NCBI RefSeq assembly: GCF_014697425.1
Contig: NZ_JACJRU010000027.1
Location: 44,719-108,718, forward strand
Length of the DNA stretch: 64,000 bases
Direction: 5' to 3'
Origin: Nostoc sp. FACHB-110
GTDB lineage: Bacteria; Cyanobacteriota; Cyanobacteriia; Cyanobacteriales; Nostocaceae
Below the pieces are notes generated by a model. That model made no database searches. It was not told the origin of the DNA and worked only from the letters and a program-made list of their open reading frames with translations. This document shows, one piece after another, positions 35,701-43,210 of this stretch. Every line of letters starts with the position of its first letter. The stretch's first letter is position 1. A program made the position numbers and the translations under genes.

Positions 35701-37727
35701 ACTGTCTTGATTGTATTGGTAAATGTTTTGGTGGTCTTATTGTAGTCATTCGGTAAATAAATTCCTGCACCAGTGACGACTCGCAAGCCTCCAACTACAT
35801 CTAGAGGCCCTGTAGGTTTTTGGGCAGCTGATTTTTCCCAAAAGCCATCTCGTTCTGTCACTCCTAAATCATCTAAGAGGTTAGCTTGAGAGAAACGCTG
35901 ACGAGTCGTGGTGTTGTTATCCCATTCCTTACCAGAAATGTTTTGTCCTTTTTCGGAACTGACGAATTTACTACTGGTACTGTCATACCAAGATTGTGGT
36001 AGATTATTACCTACTAAAACGCGATCGCCAATTTTTTGTTCTTGGCGTGTGGTTAAACTTCTTAAAACAGATGGATCTGTCGCTGGTAAATTAATCTTGT
36101 TGGCAGTACTCTGTGCATAAATACCTATTTCTGCATAGCCACCAGTCTCAGTTGTCCCATTACTAGGATCAAAGGGGAAAGCCCATACATTTTGTGGTCG
36201 CAGAGCATCACCACTTCCTTGAAGCGGACTATTTGTTGCATAGTCATAAGCTCCAGTTCCTGTTTTGACTAACGCATTACCACCAACACCCACCTCTGCG
36301 TAGGGAACACGACGTGTCCGTTTTTTGAAATAAATGGTTAGTTGCTGTGTCTTAGCATCACTATCTGAAAGTGTTGGGTCTGCTTGTTGAGCAGATGTAA
36401 TTCCATTTTGAACTTCTTGAGGTAAAGACGTTGTTGCTATGCTACTAGCTGCTGCTACTAGGCGGTTAATTCTTTGAGCGTAAGCTGCATCGTTAAAACC
36501 TGCTTTGTTTCCATAAACAGCACTAGGCACTGTCTTATTTGTATTGTTAATGTTATCAGCCGTTTTGGGGCTACTACTCGTAGATGGAGAGTAGGGTTTA
36601 GTATCTTTATAAAAATCTACTACGACGCTAGTAGAGTTTGAAGTATCCGAGCTTTCATTGATTCGGGTATTGACCACATTGCCAGCAACGAGAATTTTGC
36701 TGTTTTCTTCTGTGTAATAACAGGAGTATGGGCTGCTAACTTGATAAAAATTAACTGTATTTCTAGTTAGTAAATTACCATTGGTAAAAACACGCCCATT
36801 GATCCTAATCCCACCTCCAGGTGAAATTTCTAAATCATTGTCATAAATTACAGCGTTATTAGAGAGTGGAATTCTTTCTCTGTCTTGTTGATATTCTAGA
36901 GATACAAAACCTTTATTCCCGGTAAAAGTTTCGTATTTGTTATTATCTAATCCTGTCAAACTTGTAATAGGTACATTAGTTGTATAAACAAAAATACTTC
37001 TTTTTAGTCTGCCACCAACTTTATACCAACCCTGGCTACCGACTAAATCTGCACTAGTAGCAACGTTACTTGTGCATCGACCACCTGAAAGACCTTCATC
37101 CATCGGTTGCGCTCTTGCTTCTAACGAACTTCTGGCTCTAGTAGTGCTAGGAGTTTTAAAATAAATACCGTATAAGGTAAAGCTATCAAATTTACCGTCA
37201 TTATCAGTATCAATAGGATATTTCCAAGCTGATTGGAGAGTATCTTCATCTTCAATTGTGCCGTCACCATCAACATCCTTCACCAATTTCAACTGAGTTT
37301 CATCACCAAATGTAAATTCGTTAATATTATCAGTTATTACCTGATTTAATGAAAAATCTGACGGTGTTGAACGTGGTAATCTAGGGTCTTGGAATAGTTT
37401 ATCTAATTTTGATTTTGCTCGATCAAGGGCTGGTGCGGCTGCTTTAAGAACTGTTTCATTAACTCTAACATTACTAGCATTTTTAGACCGTTCAAAAGAA
37501 CGCAACAAAATAGCAGTAGTTAATAAAACTACTACTAAAGACACCATTACTACTGTCGGCAAAACAAAACCAGCATTAGCGGAACTTCTGCGTTTTTTAG
37601 CGATAAATAAATTCCGCAATAACCAAACAATTGTTTTTTTAATCGCAGATAAATATTGATTAATTAGGCGTTTTAGGCGTTTCCAAGGCTGTTTTTGTGT
37701 TTTGGATAGCTGGCGTTTTGGCGACAT
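32721..37727 (-). CDS. hpsA: Hormogonium polysaccharide protein HpsA (giant prepilin-like protein)
   Basis: 1668 residues. A very basic N-terminus of 52 residues precedes G53-FVLPTVVMVSLVVVLLTTAILL, a prepilin-like membrane segment with Thr instead of Glu at the fifth position. The large extracytoplasmic part is rich in Asn, Thr, Ser and Asp. At least six Asp/Asn-rich loops look like EF-hand or dockerin calcium sites: DGDGTIEDED (about 152), DTDNDGKFDS (about 170), DFNGDGSINA (about 1096), DVNGNGNMTD (about 1118), DINSNGNMTD (about 1141) and DLNGNGSFAD (about 1239). Two of these lie in a 69-base tandem duplication. HpsA is needed for motility and polysaccharide release in N. punctiforme hormogonia, but its mechanism is not known. 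It is the first gene of the hps operon. Confidence 0.88.
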   Translation of the reverse strand: MSPKRQLSKTQKQPWKRLKRLINQYLSAIKKTIVWLLRNLFIAKKRRSSANAGFVLPTVVMVSLVVVLLTTAILLRSFERSKNASNVRVNETVLKAAAPALDRAKSKLDKLFQDPRLPRSTPSDFSLNQVITDNINEFTFGDETQLKLVKDVDGDGTIEDEDTLQSAWKYPIDTDNDGKFDSFTLYGIYFKTPSTTRARSSLEARAQPMDEGLSGGRCTSNVATSADLVGSQGWYKVGGRLKRSIFVYTTNVPITSLTGLDNNKYETFTGNKGFVSLEYQQDRERIPLSNNAVIYDNDLEISPGGGIRINGRVFTNGNLLTRNTVNFYQVSSPYSCYYTEENSKILVAGNVVNTRINESSDTSNSTSVVVDFYKDTKPYSPSTSSSPKTADNINNTNKTVPSAVYGNKAGFNDAAYAQRINRLVAAASSIATTSLPQEVQNGITSAQQADPTLSDSDAKTQQLTIYFKKRTRRVPYAEVGVGGNALVKTGTGAYDYATNSPLQGSGDALRPQNVWAFPFDPSNGTTETGGYAEIGIYAQSTANKINLPATDPSVLRSLTTRQEQKIGDRVLVGNNLPQSWYDSTSSKFVSSEKGQNISGKEWDNNTTTRQRFSQANLLDDLGVTERDGFWEKSAAQKPTGPLDVVGGLRVVTGAGIYLPNDYNKTTKTFTNTIKTVWPDSMPIGVTSKSQGLPDDNTPYLQMRATAVYHYQDSSYNPNTPSTYQTPIACVATYFDPTNSTTAKNRTTDFAGNALAGLTGMSTGDDAVDPDSPANTANKSLNGIVYSAASLATTDYTAVLNYQAQLKYPNGRWVNKPLKDALANTGNLTLSQQSAIDSAMCALKILDGSIGAPTNSAVPHGAIRERTLLDARQIKTIDKPYSSSATKYDLDIEFRQPLEIRTTVLDLNLLRTKSKSSGEFLFPNSGIIYATRDDALPDVSNASDPNSATSADIDLSTKDFKLDPTRRPSGIMLTNGSDLSRNSTYKAEEKGLILATNLPVYIRGTFNQHTQQEFLATLDSTWSNFYTRGSTTASGLNPNFACRKNQFSSCTTGETWRPATVLADAITVLSGNFQIGYRNDGNYDLNDNYGNYPVGYDFNGDGSINAATAVTLDETDIKFDVNGNGNMTDTSVSQLDETVLKADINSNGNMTDTAVNINESNITATVAARLNGFWDNNFVTSRSFTDSNYSTSRTGTGSSYFNNFVTPIQRRTTFAEYVMEICPKQIVTACKPDDWVVGYDLNGNGSFADTTTYNGTSYTENRIKSNQLLKAIADASVTFNKSRLWAGTTTIAAATDSSNSATSSYPRRVAFLRYGNAITTVTKAGTALNASPVTNALVLDSDKTPVPLGIFSGAVKYLPFSNTLTINSVSYPNFNSSTNKPTTQNNTLWFRTNNSGTVNYDPKYPLSIFNLSSLTGNIASEQPLLVPVLQIQYPNISPSDTAAPSDDGDKTKNISGWFQIATATEANLVFAQGDTASRPPNTGDSGELGGGLENFVRFLENWQSIDLKASGSFIQFKRSSFATAPWQVFILNYTDSINSGYSTSGTIFGYPQGYRVTNTQATGASVGRTPFYLPPNRVWGFDVALLTQLPDLFSQRFTAPAVSAPNEFYREVPRDDNWVKSLLCAAQVDSTGGYENADSKYNVAAVAATGTPAINYKYAVSSDQRPSCP
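34274..34411. repeat. 69-base tandem duplication inside hpsA
   Basis: Two diverged copies (34274-34342 and 34343-34411) with an exact 69-base period each encode one calcium-loop-like unit of 23 residues (xDETxxxxDxNxNGNMTDTxV). The shared core at DNA level is CAGTCATATTACCGTT. The duplication keeps the reading frame. Confidence 0.75.
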
Positions 37728-38117
37728 AGCTACTTTCCCGTAAAGCTTTTTACAAATAATTAGAAAATGCTTTTGCTATTGGCTAATCATGCTTGTTTTC
37801 TCAATCTCACAAGTATGATTTTAATTAATACTTATGCCAAAAATTATTTTGTGTTAGCAACACAAAATATGACGGTGTGTTCAAGTTATATCATTTGAGA
37901 AGTTCTCTGTTTTATTCGGAAAACACTGATCTTCTTGCACTTGTTGAGTTTGTAGCAATCACCGTAGAACAACACCGTAAATTTACATTTAATTGGCAGA
38001 AGTTTATGTCATAGAGAAATAACTTGGTAAAGGTATTGTGAATAGATCAAACTTATCTTACCCACCTTTCCAAAAAACATATCAGATCGAGACAACTTAT
38101 TAAGATACCTTGAAAAT

Positions 38118-38142
38118 TAAAAACCTCTCCGTTATGGAGAGG
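38118..38142 (-). terminator. Strong rho-independent terminator
   Basis: On the minus strand CCTCTCC-ATAAC-GGAGAGG (38142 to 38124) is followed by TTTTTAATTTT. It lies 180 bases past rpmB, and its upstream flank on the minus strand is ACTCCTCAC, a sequence resembling the core of the small RNA Yfr1. It could therefore end either an rpmB readthrough transcript or a separate small RNA. Confidence 0.75.
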
Positions 38143-38284
38143 TGAGGAGTAGTTATTTTTGTTTCAGGTAAATAACCAGTATGAATATTGGTAGTTAATA
38201 CTTTGATTAAACAGTTATGACATCTTTGATGAGCAATAGGACTTTTTTACGTATTTCACTACCCACTGATTAATGAATAGAAAT

Positions 38285-38308
38285 TTGTGAGGTTAATTTC
38301 CCTCACAA
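38285..38308 (-). terminator. rpmB downstream hairpin
   Basis: TTGTGAGG (38285-38292) and CCTCACAA (38301-38308) pair perfectly around an 8-base loop, 16 bases after the rpmB stop. A short T-containing stretch follows on the minus strand. Confidence 0.6.
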
Positions 38309-38324
38309 GTTTTCCAATCTGGTA

Positions 38325-38561
38325 TTAGTAATGATTGAGGTTAATACCTGCTTCTTTAGCCATAGCTTCTAAACCTTTAATTTCTAGGGTTTTGAGGGCT
38401 TTGGTTGATAGCTTCAGTTTTACCCAACGATTTCCACCTTGCCACCAAACGCGCTTAGTTTGTAGGTTAGCGTTTTGCAGGCGCTTGGTGCGACGGTGAG
38501 AGTGAGAAATTGCAAAGGCGTTATTTGCCTTTCTACCAGTTAATTCACAACGACGAGACAT
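38325..38561 (-). CDS. rpmB: 50S ribosomal protein L28
   Basis: A 78-residue basic large-subunit protein: MSRRCELTGRKANNAFAISHSHRRTKRLQNANLQ, then RVWWQGGNRWVKLKLSTKAL, all typical of cyanobacterial L28. The length is normal. It lies 119 bases downstream of htpG on the same strand and splits the hps-type genes into two blocks together with htpG. Confidence 0.97.
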   Translation of the reverse strand: MSRRCELTGRKANNAFAISHSHRRTKRLQNANLQTKRVWWQGGNRWVKLKLSTKALKTLEIKGLEAMAKEAGINLNHY

Positions 38562-38680
38562 AGGAAATTGTTATTTCAACGCAACCTTTCTATTTTAGGG
38601 CTTAGGAAACAGATCGGGGAGGTTTCTGAGAAAACAAGACCAGGAGATGGGGAATTAGAGGCTAGTCTGATTACGCAGCA

Positions 38681-40654
38681 CTATTTAGTGGCTTGTTCTG
38701 TTAGCTTGGTGAGAACTTCATTGGAACGCTCAACAAAAGATTTCATTCCTTCAGCATCAAAGCCTTTTTGAGACATTAGTGCCAAATCATAAACGTGTTG
38801 GCAAATCAAGTTTACTAGCTGACCTGTGGGTGAGGGAGTATCACCTTGAATAATACTGCCTTGGTTAAGATTTGCCAGATTTTGAATTAGGGGATGGGCA
38901 GTATTTACTAGCAAAATATGATCTTCAGGAAACTCTGCTGTTTGCTGCTGCATCATGGCGTTCATTTCTCGCAGACGGCGGAGAATTTCGGGTAACAGCA
39001 CCATTGCAGGGGGTGTCCCTTGAGGGTCATCAGCTTTTAAGGCTTCAGTGCGGATGTTGAGTTTGGGTTTATTGAGGGATTTCTCAAAGAGTTCTTTAAT
39101 GACTTCGCTCTTGGTTTTGTTAGTTGTGGGGTCAACTATTTCACCAGCTTTGTCTTTATCGAGCAGGGTGCTATCTAAATCGGAGTCTACGCGGGTAAAT
39201 TTGACATCATTATATTCCCGTTCTAGGAAGTTGATGAAATGGGTATCGATGAAAGAGTCCATAAATAGGACTTCTAAACCTTGATTTTTGTGTAGTTGTA
39301 TGTAAGCAGCTTGACTGGCTTCATCGGTGCTGTAAAATACGCGGTTTTCGTGGTGTTCTTTGTTGCGCTCTAAGTATTCTTTGATGGTGGTGTAGGGAGC
39401 GACGCTGCTGGATGTCGTAGGGGTGACATCTTGCCAAGCATCCCCTTCTTGAGACTGCACTTCAACAGCAGGTGTTTCGGCAGCTTTTTGTGCTAGGTCT
39501 GCGGTAGAGCGGAAGACGATGATATCTTCGACTTGTTTTTTGAATTTTTCGTCGTTGAGTGCGCCAAATTTGACGAAAGTGCCAAGATCCTTCCAAGCAT
39601 TAATATACTGCTCGCGGTTATCGCGGTAAAGTTCTTTGAGTCTGTCGCCAACTTTCTTCGCTATGTAATCACCGATTTTGCGAACGGTGCGATCGCCTTG
39701 TAAGGCACTACGTGATACGTTTAAGGGAATATCAGTGCTATCAATTACCCCGCGCATTGGCATCAAGAACTGTGGGATGATTTCGTCGCAGTTGTCGCTA
39801 ACAAAAACTTGATTGCAGAATAATTTAATTTGCCCTTTCGTCACATCTACGTCAGGTCGCATTTTAGGGAAGTACAAAATCCCATTAATAATGAAGGGAT
39901 AATCCGTATTTAAATGTACCCACAGTAAAGGTTCTTCTTGAAAAGGATACAGATAGCGATAAAATTCCAAATAATCTTCTTTGGTTAAGCTACTAGGAGA
40001 CTCCCGCCAAGGTGCTTTTTGTCTGTTTAAGACTTCACCATCTAATTTGATGGGTACTGGCATAAAATCGCAGTAAGTCTTGACAAGATTTTTAATCCGT
40101 GCAGGTTCTAAATATTCTTCCTCATCAGGTAGTAGAGTCAAAGTAATTGTAGTACCGCGAGTTGTGCGGGGAGACTCATCTAAAGTAAACTCTGGTGATC
40201 CGTCACAACTCCAGTGAACAGCTCTTTCTCCCTCTTTGTAGGATAGAGTATTAATTTCTACCTTTTGTGCCACCATAAATGATGAGTAGAAACCCAGACC
40301 AAAATGACCAATAATCGGTTGGTCTGCCTTGCCTTGATACTTATGAATAAATTCTTCAGCACTGGAGAAAGCCACCTGATTGATGTATTTCTTCACCTCA
40401 TCGGCAGTCATACCAATGCCATTATCACTGATGGAGAGAGTTTTTTGATCTTTATCAATGGTGACTTGAATTTCTGGTTCATCAACTTCTCCCGCGTATT
40501 CACCAGCACGGGATACCATTTTTAGCTTTTGAATTGCGTCTACAGCGTTAGAGACAAGTTCCCGCAAGAAAATTTGATGGTCTGAGTAGAGAGATTTCTT
40601 GATGATTGGGAAAATATTCTCAGTATGAATAGTGATAGTGCCTTGTTCTAGCAT
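38681..40654 (-). CDS. htpG: Molecular chaperone HtpG (Hsp90)
   Basis: 657 residues from ATG 40654 (MLEQGTITIHTENIFPIIKK). An in-frame TTG nine codons upstream is unlikely. The N-terminal GHKL ATPase has IFLRELVSNAVDAIQKL, SISDNGIGMT and HFGLGFYSSFMVA. The middle domain has LYFPKMRPDVD, LFCNQVFVSDNC and DSTDIPLNVSRSALQGD. A C-terminal dimerisation domain completes it. HtpG helps in heat, light and cold stress in cyanobacteria. The C-terminus lacks the MEEVD tail of eukaryotic Hsp90, as expected. It lies upstream of rpmB. Confidence 0.97.
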   Translation of the reverse strand: MLEQGTITIHTENIFPIIKKSLYSDHQIFLRELVSNAVDAIQKLKMVSRAGEYAGEVDEPEIQVTIDKDQKTLSISDNGIGMTADEVKKYINQVAFSSAEEFIHKYQGKADQPIIGHFGLGFYSSFMVAQKVEINTLSYKEGERAVHWSCDGSPEFTLDESPRTTRGTTITLTLLPDEEEYLEPARIKNLVKTYCDFMPVPIKLDGEVLNRQKAPWRESPSSLTKEDYLEFYRYLYPFQEEPLLWVHLNTDYPFIINGILYFPKMRPDVDVTKGQIKLFCNQVFVSDNCDEIIPQFLMPMRGVIDSTDIPLNVSRSALQGDRTVRKIGDYIAKKVGDRLKELYRDNREQYINAWKDLGTFVKFGALNDEKFKKQVEDIIVFRSTADLAQKAAETPAVEVQSQEGDAWQDVTPTTSSSVAPYTTIKEYLERNKEHHENRVFYSTDEASQAAYIQLHKNQGLEVLFMDSFIDTHFINFLEREYNDVKFTRVDSDLDSTLLDKDKAGEIVDPTTNKTKSEVIKELFEKSLNKPKLNIRTEALKADDPQGTPPAMVLLPEILRRLREMNAMMQQQTAEFPEDHILLVNTAHPLIQNLANLNQGSIIQGDTPSPTGQLVNLICQHVYDLALMSQKGFDAEGMKSFVERSNEVLTKLTEQATK

Positions 40655-40973
40655 ATTCGGTAGTTTTCGTTTTAACTGCAATATGTGTACGTTTACTTAG
40701 GCCAGCATACCCTACACTTCTCTTTTGTCTACAATCATAAACAAATGAAACAAGTGAGGGTGTATACAAATTAGGATTTTAAAGGCATAAACCACTATGT
40801 GAATCTTCTCTATGGCAAGATTTGCCGCACAAATCTGATTCGGATTTCCCTACCACTTATTAGATACAATGAATCTACTGTGATATTCAGTGCGAGTTGT
40901 TAACAATTATTCACATAATTTTCAAAATTATTTGACTTATTTTTTTTGTGCTTGTATTTTCACATATTTCATA
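40655..40973. other. htpG upstream region
   Basis: About 320 AT-rich bases between the glycosyltransferase stop and htpG. No CIRCE operator (TTAGCACTC-N9-GAGTGCTAA) is present, so HrcA control of htpG is not indicated. Confidence 0.45.
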
Positions 40974-41867
40974 TTAAGGAATTAATATTTTTAACAATGC
41001 TATTAAAGTTAACTTTTCACATATAGCAGGTGGCTTATATTTAATATATTTACCCAGAAATTTTAAGGATATCCAACGTTTATAAAAGTTAATTGGTCTT
41101 TCTACAGATTTGAATGTTAAATATTTGTATAAATAGGCAAGACTGCGAATTTTCAAATGTTGTAAAGATGTAGCTTTATCAGAACAAAAAGCACGTTCAA
41201 TAACCTTTAAAGATTCTATTTCTTGTACTTTAATGTTACTGGACATTGAGTTAGCTGAAACTCTATACAAAATTTGAGCTTTTGGCACAACTACAAACTT
41301 ATAGTTAGCAGCTAGCCTTAACCACATATCCCAATCTTCAGCCGCTTTAAGTGTTTCATCAAAATTACCGACTGCCTGAATTGCTTCATAACAAATCAAA
41401 GGATTAGAGCCATTTTCTAAGAAATTCCATTGTAATAGTTGTTTGTATACATCACCTGTTACCGTGACACGTCTACCTGCTTTGAAAAACTGTTCATTAC
41501 CATCGATGTAGTCAGTCCAACTATAAGCCACAGCAGCATCTGAGTTATTTTCTAGCAGTTGTATTTGTGAGTCTAGTTTATCAGGTGTCCAAAGGTCATC
41601 AGCATCAATAAACGATATATATTTGCCTACACAGCGAGATAAACCTCTATTACGGCTAGCAGCTAAACCAGCATTTGGATAAGAAAATACCTGTAAACGA
41701 GAATCATTTATATTTTTAATAATATGTAATGTTGAATCTGTAGAACCATCGTTAATAACTATAACTTCTAATGACTTAAAAGTTTGGTTTAAAACGGAAT
41801 TAAGAGTTTTTTCAATTGTTTTTTCACCGTTATAAACAGGAATAATTACAGAAATTTGCGGTTGCAT
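40974..41867 (-). CDS. Family 2 glycosyltransferase (hps-associated, HpsF/G-like)
   Basis: 297 residues from ATG 41867 (MQPQISVIIPVYNG). A complete GT-A signature: NDGSTDST, then KYISFIDADDLWTPDKL (metal-binding DAD), GNFDETLKAAEDWDMWLRLA (catalytic ED region) and a C-terminal basic, hydrophobic tail. It is closely related along its length to the neighbour at 42157-43140 (shared IDADDLWT.DKL, MSS.I and SLQHLK...YLYKYL). It is the last of three consecutive glycosyltransferase genes upstream of htpG and rpmB. In N. punctiforme the hps operon contains hpsE, F and G glycosyltransferases; this may be one of those, but I cannot say which. Confidence 0.88.
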   Translation of the reverse strand: MQPQISVIIPVYNGEKTIEKTLNSVLNQTFKSLEVIVINDGSTDSTLHIIKNINDSRLQVFSYPNAGLAASRNRGLSRCVGKYISFIDADDLWTPDKLDSQIQLLENNSDAAVAYSWTDYIDGNEQFFKAGRRVTVTGDVYKQLLQWNFLENGSNPLICYEAIQAVGNFDETLKAAEDWDMWLRLAANYKFVVVPKAQILYRVSANSMSSNIKVQEIESLKVIERAFCSDKATSLQHLKIRSLAYLYKYLTFKSVERPINFYKRWISLKFLGKYIKYKPPAICEKLTLIALLKILIP

Positions 41868-42010
41868 ATTAATTACAGCGTTTCTCAGTTTGGTGCAGTA
41901 CACCTTTAAAGGCGGAGAGAGACTAGGGGCTAGGGACTAGAGACTAGAAAATGTACTTCATCCATATCAAAAATGGTGGATGTATTTTTTTCATAAAAAT
42001 CTTCAATTAT

Positions 42011-42101
42011 AGGACTTACGCACAGCCTACGGAAAATCGAACCACAGAGGCACAGAGTTCACGGAGAAATGAGAGTTTGAGAGTTTTTTTGCGTAAGTCC
42101 T
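42011..42101. repeat. GGACTTACG-end inverted repeat element, copy 2
   Basis: Perfect 12-base inverted ends AGGACTTACGCA (42011-42022) and TGCGTAAGTCCT (42090-42101) enclose 67 bases with no gene and no heptamer array. It is the shortest and best-paired member of this family in the window, between two paralogous glycosyltransferase genes. Confidence 0.8.
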
Positions 42102-42156
42102 AAAATTATCTCAAAACTATATTATGCTGAAAATATTTAGGTTTTATTAAAGTTAA

Positions 42157-43140
42157 TTATGATAATTTTTCATATCCTAAAAAAGTACTAGTATTAGAAA
42201 GCTTAGTAAATTTATTGAACAACTTGATAGATAATCGCGGTGGTAAAAAAGCCATCATCATCAGTTTAATAAATGATTTAAGCATGATTGGTTTGAATAT
42301 AAGAGATGGATCAGTTTTAATAGCTGTCGTCAAAATTCGCATTGCTTGAAAAGTATTATGTTTTCCCGGAGGAACTTCTAAAACTTTGTAGCTTAGATAT
42401 TTATAGAGATTAGCTATACTGTATTTTTTAAGATGTTGTAAAGATTCAGCTTTTTGATTAGCAAATGCTCGGGAAATAACTTGTAAGTTGGATTTTTCCA
42501 GCCCTACAATATCAGAAGACATAGAATAAGGAGATATGCGATATAAAATTTGAGGTTTTGTGACGACAGTAAATTCATAATTTGCTGCTAAACGTAACCA
42601 CATATCCGTATCTTGTGCATTACTCAGTGCTTCATCAAAGCCACCAACTTGTAAGAAAGCACTTCTCTTCATCATTACGTTAGAACCATTACCGATAAAA
42701 TCATCAAGCAAAAATTTATCGTAGACATCTCCTTTGTGATGAACGTAAGAACAAGCGCGTAAAAATTTACCGTTTTCATCTATACAATTTGTCCAGCTAT
42801 AGACGACAGCCGCTTCAGGATAGTCTAGTAAAGCCTTGTACTGGGCTTCTAGTTTATCCGTAGTCCAAAGATCGTCAGCGTCTATAAAAGTTACAAATTC
42901 ACCAACAGAATGCTCAACTCCACGATTACGGTTAACTGCTACGTTCGCTTTAGGATAAGAAAATATTTTTATCCGCGAGTCTTGGAAGCGGGAGATAACT
43001 TCTAAAGTTGAATCACAAGAACTAGCATTAATAATAATTAGTTCAAAATCATCAAAGGTTTGCTGTAAAACAGAGTGAACTGTTGCTTGAATAGTCTTTT
43101 CACCATTAAATACTGGAAGAATTACTGATATTAAGGACAT
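42157..43140 (-). CDS. Family 2 glycosyltransferase with altered DGS motif
   Basis: 327 residues. The fold is GT-A: MSLISVILPVFNGEKTI, FVTFIDADDLWTTDKLEAQ, GGFDEALSNAQDTDMWLRLA. The usual nucleotide-binding N-D-G-S-x-D reads N-A-S-S-C-D near residue 39, so the first aspartate is an alanine; the downstream Asp is kept. It is clearly paralogous to the gene at 40974-41867, but with a C-terminal extension (SIKLFNKFTKLSNTSTFLGYEKLS). It lies in the block of three glycosyltransferases. It may have changed donor use or reduced activity. It starts at ATG 43140. Confidence 0.87.
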   Translation of the reverse strand: MSLISVILPVFNGEKTIQATVHSVLQQTFDDFELIIINASSCDSTLEVISRFQDSRIKIFSYPKANVAVNRNRGVEHSVGEFVTFIDADDLWTTDKLEAQYKALLDYPEAAVVYSWTNCIDENGKFLRACSYVHHKGDVYDKFLLDDFIGNGSNVMMKRSAFLQVGGFDEALSNAQDTDMWLRLAANYEFTVVTKPQILYRISPYSMSSDIVGLEKSNLQVISRAFANQKAESLQHLKKYSIANLYKYLSYKVLEVPPGKHNTFQAMRILTTAIKTDPSLIFKPIMLKSFIKLMMMAFLPPRLSIKLFNKFTKLSNTSTFLGYEKLS

Positions 43141-43210
43141 ATAATGGGTGCTATATCTGTATCAATAAATTATTTGTATATATATTAATCAGATATATAT
43201 AACCCTACCC

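Larger units (their letters stand above)
37728..38324. other. rpmB-hpsA intergenic region
   Basis: 597 bases on the upstream side of hpsA. The right end carries two minus-strand hairpins that would end rpmB transcription (annotated separately). The rest, about 37730-38110, is AT-rich and should contain the hps promoter. No box is clear enough to name. Hps genes are known to be switched on only in hormogonia in N. punctiforme. Confidence 0.5.

Noticed and set aside
40655..40973. CIRCE/HrcA operator before htpG
   Set aside because: No TTAGCACTC / GAGTGCTAA inverted repeat is present.
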